DNA of 50,567 nt from CAYSAQ01 sp964429235 (GCA_964429235.1 CAYSAQ010000011.1:1-50567); one strand, 5' to 3'. Shown: positions 42,553-50,567, numbered from the stretch's first letter. The notes: a model not told the origin generated them from the sequence alone. Made by a program: numbers and translations.

Positions 42553-43687
42553 ATAGTTTTTCATAAGATTCTATTAGCTTTTTAGTCATTTTGTTAGCAG
42601 ATAAATGAGTAGCTCTTTGGTAAGCTTCTTCTGTTTTTTTAGCATGTAGCTCTTTGTCATTTAAAATCATAGTTACCTTGTTAGTATATTCTTCGATGTC
42701 ATCTGGGCTTAAGAAGCCTCCATTATCATCTTCAAGAACATCATTTACGCCCATAGATGCTATTGCTACACAAGGTATTTTCATTGACATAGCCTCTAAT
42801 ATTACTAGTCCCTGTGTTTCTGTTTTTGAAGCAAAGATAAATACCTTGGCTAGCTTAAGTAATGGGAAAATTTTGTCTCTCGTAACATATCCAGTCATTA
42901 TTATATCTTTTAATATCCCATATTCTTCTGCTTTTTTTTCTATTTCTTCACGTTGAGGTCCATCACCAATCATTATGAACTTAAGGTTGGGGTTGGACTC
43001 TTTTAGTTTGTTGAAAGCATCAATCAAGAACATTATGTTCTTTTCTTTGCCCATTCTTGCTATTGTAATTAGATAATCATGTTTAGTGGTATCAATACCA
43101 TATTGTTCTTCAATATCAGCTGTTTGTGTTTTGTGATAGTCAGTGATGTTTATCCCTGTTGGAATAATATCTATAGGAGCAAGTACGTTGTAGTCTAATA
43201 GTTCATTTTTTATAGCTTTAGAAGGAACAATCACTAGGTGGTTTCTGTTACAAAAAGATTTGCTACCCCAAGTTACAAAGTTTTTTGTATAGTCAGTAGG
43301 AATTGGCAGATAATGTAAATATTCCATAAATAATGTGTGATAGGTATGTACCATTGGTTTTTTGTATTTTTCTGCTAGAAATACTGCTAACATGCCCATT
43401 GTAAAAGGTGTGTGCGTGTGAATGATATCTATGTTTAATTCTTTGAACTTGTTTAGCGCTCTAGAATAGGGCCAAGATAGTCTGTATTCAGGTTGAAAGA
43501 AAAGTTTTGCTGATTTAAATCTAAATACATATGCAGGGTCAGCTTTTTTTTGTCCCATTTCTGTTTGTGGACAAAAGATATATACATTATGACCCTTTTC
43601 CTCCAAAGTTTGACGAAAAATCTCGATAGAAGTAACAACTCCATTAATCTGTGGCAGATAAGTGTCAGTAAAAAATGCGATATTCAT
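42548..43687 (-). CDS. Glycosyltransferase family 4
   Basis: This 379-residue GT-B fold enzyme resembles diacylglycerol glucosyltransferases and other GT4 enzymes. The N-terminal half has FFTDTYLPQINGVVTSIE and HTYHTLFMEYLHYLP. The linker and donor half contain VIVPSKAIKNEL, IPTGINITDY, ITIARMGKEKNIMFLIDAF, IGDGPQREEIEKKAEE and FASKTETQGLVILEAMSM with the conserved Glu pair (E-x7-E). The likely product is a glycolipid or cell-surface glycan. It overlaps recO by 4 bases. Its stop codon falls inside the repeat element's terminal inverted repeat. Confidence 0.92.
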   Translation of the reverse strand: MNIAFFTDTYLPQINGVVTSIEIFRQTLEEKGHNVYIFCPQTEMGQKKADPAYVFRFKSAKLFFQPEYRLSWPYSRALNKFKELNIDIIHTHTPFTMGMLAVFLAEKYKKPMVHTYHTLFMEYLHYLPIPTDYTKNFVTWGSKSFCNRNHLVIVPSKAIKNELLDYNVLAPIDIIPTGINITDYHKTQTADIEEQYGIDTTKHDYLITIARMGKEKNIMFLIDAFNKLKESNPNLKFIMIGDGPQREEIEKKAEEYGILKDIIMTGYVTRDKIFPLLKLAKVFIFASKTETQGLVILEAMSMKIPCVAIASMGVNDVLEDDNGGFLSPDDIEEYTNKVTMILNDKELHAKKTEEAYQRATHLSANKMTKKLIESYEKLL

Positions 43688-44208
43688 AGCTTTATTATTT
43701 GCTTTCCTATGTATTTCTCCAAAGCCATATCAATACTAATAGTTTTTGCCTGTGTATTCAAGACTCCCTCATGTTCAAGAATCATTTTTTTGAATTTGTT
43801 CACAGTTTCAGTGTGTTCACTTTCATGTGTGTGCTCTATAATCTTTAGCGCTTTAAGTGTTTCAGTGAATAGTCTGGGTGCAGGATGATCCTCTTGGATA
43901 ACGCTATTCACTAGCCAGAGAACCTCATAAGCATTTTTTAATTTGTCATAATCTTTGCTTAGCCCTTCAAAAATTTCTAAATTTTCAATACAGGTAATTG
44001 TTTTTATAGAAGATTTGCTGCTTGATCTTAAGTGATATTTGTTCAAGAAAAAGGTACTTAGCTTTCCTTGGTTGCCGGTTTTAGATTTTTTAATTCCTTT
44101 AGCCATAAGAGATAGTTTCCCATGTTCTTTAGAGAATACATGAACTATCGCACTGCTTTCTGAATAGGGTATAGATTTGATGTTTATTGCGGTAACGGTT
44201 TGAATCAT
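43684..44208 (-). CDS. recO: DNA repair protein RecO, short form
   Basis: RecO helps load RecA on SSB-coated DNA. The 174-residue product starts with the family OB-fold pattern MIQTVTAINIKSIPYSESSAIVHVFSKEHGKLSLMAKGIKK spread over residues 1-41, then helical segments. RecO is usually about 240 residues with a C-terminal zinc-finger-like part; only one Cys is present here, so that part is missing or reduced. The ATG at 44208 matches family N-termini and lies 8 bases from a TACTAT box; an earlier in-frame start at 44253 would put the promoter inside the gene. It is followed by the GT4 gene in an overlapping operon. Confidence 0.85.
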   Translation of the reverse strand: MIQTVTAINIKSIPYSESSAIVHVFSKEHGKLSLMAKGIKKSKTGNQGKLSTFFLNKYHLRSSSKSSIKTITCIENLEIFEGLSKDYDKLKNAYEVLWLVNSVIQEDHPAPRLFTETLKALKIIEHTHESEHTETVNKFKKMILEHEGVLNTQAKTISIDMALEKYIGKQIIKL

Positions 44209-44216
44209 TAATGACG

Positions 44217-44222
44217 ATAGTA
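44217..44222 (-). promoter_or_regulatory. Predicted recO -10 box, leaderless
   Basis: TACTAT on the minus strand ends 8 bases before the recO ATG; no Shine-Dalgarno site is present and the -35 region is weak. Confidence 0.4.
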
Positions 44223-44274
44223 ACATTTTTATTTTATTGTTGCATAGTTTCATATATATGATGCTTATTCCTGC

Positions 44275-44303
44275 TTAACAAAACAGCCACTTTGCTATAT
44301 AAT
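44275..44303 (+). promoter_or_regulatory. Promoter of the pyrB-pyrC-carA operon
   Basis: TTAACA (44275-44280), 17 bases, perfect TATAAT (44298-44303), then 9 bases to the pyrB GTG at 44313. The expected leader is about 3 bases, which leaves no room for a PyrR site or attenuator. Confidence 0.7.
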
Positions 44304-44312
44304 TTTGTTTTA

Positions 44313-45239
44313 GTGCTAAATCAAAATCATTTATTAGGTCTTAAATATTTGTCAGCCACAGAAATCAAGGAAATCCTTGAACAGGCGACCTATTTTAAAC
44401 AACTCTTCAACAGACCAGTAAAACAAGTTCCTACTTTAAAGAATAAAACCTTGGTCTCTCTTTTTTATGAGCCAAGTACCAGAACTAAGGGTAGCTTTGA
44501 TATGGCTATGAAAATGTTGGGAGCAGGTTCTTTGAATTTTGCTGTTAACACAAGTAGTGTAAATAAAGGTGAAACACTTGTAGATACAGTTAAAAACCTA
44601 GCTTCAATGGGTGTCGATGGAATCATCGTTAGGCATTCAATGGCTGGAGTTCCAGAATTAATTGCAAAAAATGTAGACATTCCTGTTATAAACGCTGGAG
44701 ACGGATTTAATGAACATCCAACACAAGCATTATTAGATATGTTTACCATGACAGAAGAAAAAGGCTATATAGAAGGTAAGAAGGTTACGATTATCGGAGA
44801 CATAAAACACAGCAGGGTAGTTCGCTCAAATATTTGGGGTCTATCAAAGCTTGGGGCAGAAGTAACAGTTTGTGGCCCGGCCTCTCTTATCCCTCATGGA
44901 ATAGAAGAAATGGGCTGTAAGGTAGTTCATAAAGTAGAAGATGCTATTAAAGGTGCTGATTTTATAAATGTACTAAGAGTTCAGTTTGAAAGACAAAAAG
45001 GAAGTTATTTTCCTTCATCAAGAGAATATTATCATGAATATGGGATTACCCCTTCAAGAGTAAAGCTTGCTAAAGAAGATGTTCTTATAATGCACCCGGG
45101 CCCTATGAATAGAGGCGTAGAGATAAGTACAGATGTAGCAGACGGTCCTTATAATGTTATATTAGAACAGGTAAGCAATGGAGTTGCTATAAGAATGGCT
45201 GTGCTTTATATGCTTCTAGCTAGGAGAAATGCACGATGA
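44313..45239 (+). CDS. pyrB: Aspartate carbamoyltransferase catalytic subunit
   Basis: PyrB condenses carbamoyl phosphate with aspartate. The 308-residue protein carries the carbamoyl-phosphate loop FYEPSTRTKGSFDMAMKMLG, NAGDGFNEHPTQALLDMF, and the Pro-rich late loop MHPGPMNRGVEIS. The GTG at 44313 gives the family N-terminus (LNQNHLLGLKYLSATEI). A longer frame from TTG 44292 is rejected because the promoter -10 lies within it. No pyrI regulatory gene adjoins. The stop overlaps pyrC (ATGA). Confidence 0.95.
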   Translation: MLNQNHLLGLKYLSATEIKEILEQATYFKQLFNRPVKQVPTLKNKTLVSLFYEPSTRTKGSFDMAMKMLGAGSLNFAVNTSSVNKGETLVDTVKNLASMGVDGIIVRHSMAGVPELIAKNVDIPVINAGDGFNEHPTQALLDMFTMTEEKGYIEGKKVTIIGDIKHSRVVRSNIWGLSKLGAEVTVCGPASLIPHGIEEMGCKVVHKVEDAIKGADFINVLRVQFERQKGSYFPSSREYYHEYGITPSRVKLAKEDVLIMHPGPMNRGVEISTDVADGPYNVILEQVSNGVAIRMAVLYMLLARRNAR

Positions 45240-46513
45240 AATTACTTTTAAAGAATGCAACTATTGTAAATATTGATGGTTCTGAGAAAAAAGATTTATT
45301 AATAGATAAAGGAAGAATTTTAAAGATTGCAGAGAATATAACTGATGATAAGGCGGAAGTATATGACCTAACAGGCAAACATGTTTTGCCTGGATTTATA
45401 GATTTACACGTGCATCTTAGGGAGCCAGGGCAAGAAGAGAAAGAAACTTTATCAACTGGGTTGAAGGCTGCTGTCTGCGGCGGAATTACTGCTGTTTGTT
45501 CTATGCCAAACACAAATCCAGTAATAGATAATAAATTTTTAATTAAATTTCTGAAAGATAGAGCATGGGAAATCAGTAAAGCAAAACTATATCCAACAGG
45601 AAGTATTACGAAAGCTATGGCAGGTTCAGAGATTAGTGAATTTGCGGCAATGATTCGTAATGGAGCAGTTGGTTTTACTGATGATGGATTGCCATTAGAA
45701 AATATGTGCACATTACGTAGGGCTTTGGAATATTTAAGCCCTTATGATAAACCAATAATATTGCATTGCGAAGATAGAGCATTGGCAGAAGGTGGCGCAA
45801 TGAATGAAGGTGCATTATCAACCAAAATAGGATTGCCTGGAATACATCGTTCTTCTGAAGAAGCTGCTATTGCGCAAAGCATTGAGACAGCAAAATACTT
45901 CGGCAGGGTACATATCTGTCATGTAAGCACAAAAGGTTCTGTTGAGTTAATTCGCGCAGCAAAACTGAGAGGTGTAAAAGTTACTGCAGAGACAGCCCCA
46001 CATTATTTTATGCTAACGGAGTCTGCTGTTGAAGAATATAATACAAATGCAAAAATGAACCCACCATTAAGAACAGAAGAAGATAGATTAGCTATAATTG
46101 AGGGACTAAGGGATGGAACGCTTGATGCAATAGCTACAGATCATGCTCCTCATACAGCTGATGATAAGAATATGGAGTTTAATAAAGCTTGTTTTGGAAT
46201 AGTTGGTTTGGAGACATCTGTAATGATGACACTTAGCAAGTTGTACCATGAAGAAGGATTTAGTTTGGAGCAGATAGTAAAATTATGTTCATTTAATCCT
46301 GCAAATATTATTGGCGTTAATTCTGGCAAGATAGCTAAAGGAGAAGTTGCTGATTTAACAATAGTAGATACTGAAAAAGGATGGAAAGTAACTGAAAAGT
46401 TATTTAAATCTAAAAGTAAAAATTCTCCTTTTATAGGAAGAAGTGGAAAAGGAAGAGCCGTTATGACAGTAGTTGACGGTAATGTAGTCTGGAAGGAGAA
46501 AAGCATTGGGTAA
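45236..46513 (+). CDS. pyrC: Dihydroorotase
   Basis: Dihydroorotase cyclises carbamoyl aspartate. The 425-residue class I enzyme has the zinc motif DLHVHLREPGQEEKETL, CSMPNTNPVID, the HCED segment, HICHVSTKGSVELI and the catalytic DAIATDHAPHT. It overlaps pyrB by 4 bases and carA by 8. Length and motifs are like the Bacillus/Thermus enzyme. Confidence 0.97.
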   Translation: MKLLLKNATIVNIDGSEKKDLLIDKGRILKIAENITDDKAEVYDLTGKHVLPGFIDLHVHLREPGQEEKETLSTGLKAAVCGGITAVCSMPNTNPVIDNKFLIKFLKDRAWEISKAKLYPTGSITKAMAGSEISEFAAMIRNGAVGFTDDGLPLENMCTLRRALEYLSPYDKPIILHCEDRALAEGGAMNEGALSTKIGLPGIHRSSEEAAIAQSIETAKYFGRVHICHVSTKGSVELIRAAKLRGVKVTAETAPHYFMLTESAVEEYNTNAKMNPPLRTEEDRLAIIEGLRDGTLDAIATDHAPHTADDKNMEFNKACFGIVGLETSVMMTLSKLYHEEGFSLEQIVKLCSFNPANIIGVNSGKIAKGEVADLTIVDTEKGWKVTEKLFKSKSKNSPFIGRSGKGRAVMTVVDGNVVWKEKSIG

Positions 46514-47645
46514 GGCAATTTTAGTATTAGAAGACGGTAGACATTTTTTAGGTGAGAATTTTGGAGCAACTGGAGAAGTTGTTGGTGAAGTAGTATTTAA
46601 TACTAGTATGGCTGGTTATCAAGAGATATTAACAGACCCTTCTTATAAATATCAGATAGTGACTATGACTTATCCTATGATTGGTAATTATGGCGTTACA
46701 GAAGAGGATACAGAGTCTAATGCAGTTCAGGTAAGTGGGTTTGTGGTAAAAGAATACAGTAAGACTTATTCAAATTTTAGAGCAGAGATGTCTTTAGGAG
46801 ACTATTTGAAAAAGAATAACATTGTAGCTATTGAGGCAATCGACACTCGTGCACTTACTAAACATATAAGAGATAAAGGTGCGATGATGGGCATTATATC
46901 TACTGAAGAGTTTGATGTAGATGTTTTACTTAAAAAACTTTCTGCCACACCAGGTATTGTAGGCATGGACTTAGTAAAAGATGTGACTACAAAAGAGCCT
47001 TATGTGCATACAGATAAAAGTATGCAGGAATATATTCCATATTGTAATACTGATGATAGTGATAGCTTTAATGTTGTTGCTTATGATTTTGGCATTAAGA
47101 CTAATATTTTAAGAAAGCTTGCTGATAGAGGTTGTAAGGTGACGGTAGTCCCAGCTTCTATGAGCTATAAAGATGTAATAAGTAAGTATAGGCCAGATGG
47201 CGTATTCCTTTCAAATGGTCCTGGAGATCCAGCGGCGGTAACATATGCTATTGAGAATACTAAAGGATTATTAAAAGAAGACATTCCTATGTTTGGAATA
47301 TGTCTTGGTCATCAAATACTAAGCTTAGCGTTAGGTGCTGAAACATATAAATTAAAGTTTGGTCACCGTGGAGGCAATCAACCTGTTCAATATTCAAAGA
47401 ACGGTAAAGTAGAGATCTCTGCACAAAACCATGGGTTTGCGGTAAAGATGGACACTATGCCAGCTAGTGCTGAAGTTACACATATAAACCTAAACGATCA
47501 AACTGTTGAGGGTGTACGTGTGAAAGATAAAGATATCTTTTCAGTACAGTATCATCCAGAAGCATCGCCAGGTCCTCACGATAGTGATTACTTGTTTGAT
47601 GAATTTGTTGATTCTATGCGAAGCCTCACCCGGCTGAATGAATAA
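46506..47645 (+). CDS. carA: Carbamoyl-phosphate synthase small (glutaminase) subunit
   Basis: CarA supplies ammonia from glutamine for carbamoyl phosphate synthesis. The 379-residue protein has the N-terminal CarA domain (FNTSMAGYQEILTDPSYK), then a class I glutaminase with LSNGPGDP, the nucleophile Cys in FGICLGHQILSLALG, GHRGGNQPV, and the His/Glu pair in QYHPEASPGPHD. The start is TTG at 46506, with AAGGAG (46493-46498) 7 bases upstream inside pyrC. carB would normally follow, but the next gene is xseA after a terminator, so carB lies elsewhere. Confidence 0.97.
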   Translation: MGKAILVLEDGRHFLGENFGATGEVVGEVVFNTSMAGYQEILTDPSYKYQIVTMTYPMIGNYGVTEEDTESNAVQVSGFVVKEYSKTYSNFRAEMSLGDYLKKNNIVAIEAIDTRALTKHIRDKGAMMGIISTEEFDVDVLLKKLSATPGIVGMDLVKDVTTKEPYVHTDKSMQEYIPYCNTDDSDSFNVVAYDFGIKTNILRKLADRGCKVTVVPASMSYKDVISKYRPDGVFLSNGPGDPAAVTYAIENTKGLLKEDIPMFGICLGHQILSLALGAETYKLKFGHRGGNQPVQYSKNGKVEISAQNHGFAVKMDTMPASAEVTHINLNDQTVEGVRVKDKDIFSVQYHPEASPGPHDSDYLFDEFVDSMRSLTRLNE

Positions 47646-47674
47646 CGTTTTCTTTATGGAATTGTATTGCAGCC

Positions 47675-47700
47675 ACCCTCTCCTAAAAGAGAGGGTTTAT
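47675..47700 (+). terminator. Intrinsic terminator after carA
   Basis: ACCCTCTC (47675-47682), loop CTAAAA, GAGAGGGT (47689-47696), then TTATTTA. It should end the pyr operon transcript. Confidence 0.75.
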
Positions 47701-47702
47701 TT

Positions 47703-47729
47703 AGTCCTCCTTTAGGGGGATTTAGGGGG
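47703..47729 (+). repeat. Repeat fragment upstream of xseA
   Basis: CCTCCTTTAGGGGGATTTAGGGGG has the same C-rich/G-rich ends as the MITE-like element at 42430-42552. Its GGGGG serves as the xseA ribosome-binding site, ending a few bases before the ATG at 47732. Confidence 0.5.
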
Positions 47730-47731
47730 TT

Positions 47732-48838
47732 ATGCAATTTCTTTCTGTAACTGACCTTACCAAATATCTTAAAGAAATCATTAAGAATGATTTCTTGCTT
47801 GATGATGTTTGGGTTAAAGGGGAAGTTTCGAATGTTCGCGAATATAAACTAGGAAAACAGCTATATTTTACCCTTAAGGATAGCTCTTCACAGCTTAGTT
47901 GTGTTGTTTTTCAAACATCATCAATGGCTTTTAGATTAGAAGAAAATATGCAGATTATTGCTAGAGGCAAGGTTTCTATCTATGAAAAGAGAGGAACATA
48001 CTCTTTGCATGTTAAATATATGGAACCTGCTGGGGTTGGTGCTCTTGCTTTAGCTTTTGAACAACTCAAAAAAAAGTTAGAAGTAGAAGGTTTGTTTAAG
48101 CATGATTTTAAGAAAGTTATTCCTAAATTTCCTAAAAAAGTAGCTATTTTGTCTTCTCCAAGTGGAGCTGCGCTCTATGACGTGATATCTACTATTAAGA
48201 ATAGAAATCCAGCTGTTGAGATAACGATAGTTCCTACTGTAGTACAAGGAGATAGAGCTGCTGAGAATATCTCTGCAAACATAAAACAAGTAGATTCTTT
48301 GAAATATGATGTATTGATATTAGCTAGAGGCGGTGGAAGTATTGAAGAACTTTGGGGGTTCAATGAAGAGGTGGTGGCAAGAGCTATTTTTGCCTGTAAT
48401 ACACCCATAATTAGTGCGATTGGTCATGAAGTTGATTATACTATTGCAGATTTTGTTGCGGATGCAAGGGCGGCAACACCAACAGCAGCTGGAGTTATGG
48501 TTTCTTTTCCTAGAGATGAATATTTGCAAAACTTATTAAATATAAAAGAACGTTTTAGACAATTATTACTCAATAAAGTTCAAGATAAAAAGATGTTATT
48601 AGCTGATTTGAATTTCTCTTTGGAACAGAGATTAAAGGATGTATTTGTTTATAAGAAACAAAAAGTAGAGTTATTATCAGCAAAAATAAAAGCATTAAAT
48701 CCAGAAAATTATGCAAAAAAAGGATTTGCAGTAGTTCGAAAAAACGGAAAAGTAGTAAGCGCTGCAGCTGATTTAAGTAAAAATGATTTAGTAACACTTA
48801 CCTATGTTGATGGAGCTAAAGAAGCTCAAATAATTTAA
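47732..48838 (+). CDS. xseA: Exodeoxyribonuclease VII large subunit
   Basis: XseA is the catalytic chain of ExoVII, which cuts single-stranded DNA from either end. The 368-residue protein has the N-terminal OB fold (VWVKGEVSNVREYKLGKQLY), a PKFPKKVAILSSPSGAALYD segment, the catalytic GGGSIEELWGFNEE and SAIGHEVDYTIADFVADARA. It is somewhat shorter than E. coli XseA (456), mainly in the coiled-coil region between about residues 265 and 320. No xseB (about 75 codons) is found in the 200 bases that follow. Confidence 0.95.
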   Translation: MQFLSVTDLTKYLKEIIKNDFLLDDVWVKGEVSNVREYKLGKQLYFTLKDSSSQLSCVVFQTSSMAFRLEENMQIIARGKVSIYEKRGTYSLHVKYMEPAGVGALALAFEQLKKKLEVEGLFKHDFKKVIPKFPKKVAILSSPSGAALYDVISTIKNRNPAVEITIVPTVVQGDRAAENISANIKQVDSLKYDVLILARGGGSIEELWGFNEEVVARAIFACNTPIISAIGHEVDYTIADFVADARAATPTAAGVMVSFPRDEYLQNLLNIKERFRQLLLNKVQDKKMLLADLNFSLEQRLKDVFVYKKQKVELLSAKIKALNPENYAKKGFAVVRKNGKVVSAAADLSKNDLVTLTYVDGAKEAQII

Positions 48839-48852
48839 TTATTTGCATATAT

Positions 48853-48886
48853 CACTAAAACCCCATATGTTTTCATTATATTAGTG
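48853..48886. repeat. Loose inverted repeat after xseA
   Basis: CACTAA (48853-48858) and TTAGTG (48881-48886) with a 22-base loop that includes CCCC. It could be a weak terminator for xseA, but there is no T-run. The rest of the gap before 49038 is AT-rich and carries an extended -10-like TGGTATATT. Confidence 0.3.
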
Positions 48887-49037
48887 GGACATTTGCAGGG
48901 AACTTAACGATATATTATTGAGGAATTATAAAAGTAATAACAGAAATTTTGTATGAATAACTTTGTTGGTCTTGTGGTATATTGAAAATTATAACAATAA
49001 AAATAAATAAGTTGAATTAAGAAGGGAGACAGATGTG

Positions 49038-50567
49038 ATGAAAGGTATATTAAGAATAGCGATTTTCATGATATTAGCTACGGTTGGAGTATTTGCTTCG
49101 GCAATCTCGGATGTAAGAATAACTGATGTGCGAGCAAACTGGTTCACTGTCAGTTGGGTTAGTTATGCGGGAGAGGCAGGCTCGGTCATAGTTAATGGTC
49201 NNNNNNNNNNNNNNNNNNNNNNNNNNNNNNNNNNNNNNNNNNNNNNNNNNNNNNNNNNNNNNNNNNNNNNNNNNNNNNNNNNNNNNNNNNNNNNNNNNNN
49301 ACTGTCAGTTGGGTTAGTTATGCGGGAGAGGCAGGCTCGGTCATAGTTAATGGTCCGGGACTGACGGATTTTGAAGTAGTGGACAAGCGAATTAAGCTCA
49401 ATCCTGATATGGATACTACCTTTAAGCTTCATTATGTTGTTGTAAAAAATGCTGCTAAAGATTCTAATTACACTTTTAAAATAAAATCTGGATCTGATCC
49501 TGCTACTGGTAATTATACTGTAAGAACTCCCTTATCTCCCTTGCCTTCTGGAGGTTTAAATATTAGTGGGTTAGTGCAGAATAGTACTTTTGATCATTTG
49601 CCTACTGCTAATCCTACTTATTATTCTCCACAGAATGTTCAAAACGTATATTATGAAATGTATATTGAAAATGAGGATGGAACTAAATCTAATGTTAGAA
49701 GTGGCTTATCTGGTTATATTAACAAGGACGTTGTAATTGATAATGTAGAGGGTTTAGTTACTAAATGGGATGCTAGTGAAGCTCCTTTTTTAAATCAATC
49801 GTTAGATAATATATTTTCTGATAATAGTAATTCTGTTTTAGTTGTTTCTTTTTATAATTATTCAAGAGGCTACTTAAGTACAGTCAATCAGATAGGAACA
49901 AAAAGATATGCAGAGTTAAGAATACCTGTAAATAAATTAAAAGCAGATGTAACAGTATTTGAAGAGCCTATTCCTGTTATTGATAGTTTTGACGATGGTA
50001 ATACTTTGGGATGGTCAGTAGACGGAAATATTGCTGTTTCATTAACAAATAATTCTTATTATGCTGATGCCTTACAGATTTATTCTAATAGTGCTGATAG
50101 TGACGGATATAATGGTTATGTTTTATATGATTTTTCAACACCTTATACAGGTTATTATATAGATGGTGTTGGTGCGACAAAAACATTTAATATTAAGAAT
50201 AATGCTGCTTATGATTGGGGAAGATATAAGTATTTGAAGTTTTCTGTAAAAAATACTGGAGTTGGTCCGGTAGATCTTAAGATAGATATTAAGGATAATG
50301 ATAATACTGGGGATCCCAATGGATATTCATTTGACAGTGGTGATGATGAATTTGTTTATACCATTAAACTTTTAAATAATGATAGTAATTTTGTAGATGT
50401 TTATATTCCTCTTAGTGAAGTTCTTCTTAGTGATAATAATGCTGGAGGAAATGGTGATTTTGATCCATTACAGGAAGTAGATGTTTCTACTGATTATACT
50501 GCAATATATTCGGGTGTGCCAATGATTGGGTTTGCTGTTTCTTCTGGTAAAGAAGGTATTGGCGCAA
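49038..50567 (+). CDS. Secreted Fn3/CBM-like protein, interrupted by an assembly gap, open at window end
   Basis: A signal peptide (MKGILRIAIFMILATVGVFA) is followed by a fibronectin type III-like start (SDVRITDVRANWFTVSWVS). The reading frame is broken by 100 Ns at 49201-49300 but continues, if the duplicated 55 bp on either side is collapsed, to the window end without a stop: at least 458 residues. The body is rich in Asn, Ser, Asp, Tyr. About residues 310-440 (DSFDDGNTLGWSVDGN, later KYLKFSVKNTG and VDVYIPLSEVLL) resemble a jelly-roll carbohydrate-binding or CIA30-type domain. The start is the ATG at 49038 (AGGGAG 9 bases upstream) or GTG at 49035. It should be exported; its anchor is not in the window. 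Confidence 0.72.
49146..49355. other. Assembly gap flanked by an exact 55-bp duplication
   Basis: Bases 49146-49200 are repeated exactly at 49301-49355, on either side of precisely 100 Ns. Both copies encode TVSWVSYAGEAGSVIVNG. Removing one copy and the Ns (155 bases) restores a single open frame; leaving them in breaks the frame. This is the pattern of two overlapping contigs scaffolded without merging. Confidence 0.92.

Noticed and set aside
44292..44312. pyrB extended upstream to a TTG
   Set aside because: The extension contains the -10 box TATAAT, so the predicted transcript would not include that TTG.
49146..49355. Tandem duplication of an adhesin segment
   Set aside because: The copies are exactly identical, flank exactly 100 Ns and break the frame; an assembly artefact explains this better.
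49163..49432. Minus-strand ORF crossing the N gap
   Set aside because: It is open only because Ns read as unknown residues, and it lies opposite the secreted-protein frame.

Overview
The window is a low-GC, gene-dense bacterial chromosome segment of about 50.6 kb, read with the standard bacterial code and ATG, GTG and TTG starts. The gene set points to a diderm (two-membrane) bacterium. It has an MlaE-MlaF-MlaD lipid transport operon, a family 9 (heptosyltransferase-like) glycosyltransferase, the lipid II flippase Amj, and secreted proteins with beta-rich C-terminal regions. Pathway genes are complete and housekeeping in character, with no phage, transposase or CRISPR signal. The protein mix (Amj, split glycine decarboxylase, RNase J beside dapA, peptidase-MA-like secreted protein) suits an uncultivated low-GC diderm lineage such as Margulisbacteria, but that placement is a guess from gene content.

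Layout. 1-3386: the tail of an upstream gene, a 596-residue coiled-coil protein, smpB on the opposite strand, then two 30-codon ORFs in front of a 240-residue unknown. 3383-8764: an RlmD-type RNA methyltransferase, an orphan CofG-like radical SAM protein, amj-queD, and a GtrA-like membrane protein facing a GT9 glycosyltransferase. 8880-18546: rpsO-pnp-M16 peptidase-dut-dapB, then asd-methyltransferase-dapA-RNase J-queH; this joins RNA metabolism with lysine/diaminopimelate synthesis. 18552-22033: mlaE-mlaF-mlaD, a CheY-like receiver and an unknown. 22045-23944 (minus): ksgA, pdxA and tRNA-Cys. 24088-30895: rmuC, then glycine cleavage gcvT, gcvH, gcvPA, gcvPB and a lipoate ligase that probably serves GcvH. 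30968-35759: ilvB-ilvN-ilvC-leuA for branched-chain amino acids. 35784-38447: a secreted HExxH protease-like protein. 38520-44208 (minus): a solute-binding-like protein, AMMECR1 and FAD-oxidoreductase operon, a small radical SAM protein, a 123-bp MITE-like repeat, a GT4 glycosyltransferase and a short RecO. 44313-48838: pyrB-pyrC-carA and xseA. 49038-end: a large secreted protein broken by an assembly gap.

Two things stand out. First, many genes that begin transcription units have a -10 box ending only 6-9 bases before the start codon and no Shine-Dalgarno sequence. This predicts leaderless mRNAs (smpB, rlmD-like, queD, gtrA-like, GT9, mlaE, pdxA, lplA, the solute-binding protein, recO, pyrB), while genes inside operons carry AAGGAG-type sites. 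The clearest case is a perfect 20-bp palindrome between queD and the GtrA-like gene that carries an extended -10 element on each strand. Second, the run of 100 Ns at 49201-49300 is flanked by an exact 55-bp duplication. Collapsing it restores one open frame, so this is almost certainly an unmerged contig overlap and not biology.

No stretch over 300 bases lacks a gene. Promoter and hairpin calls are by eye against sigma-70 consensus.
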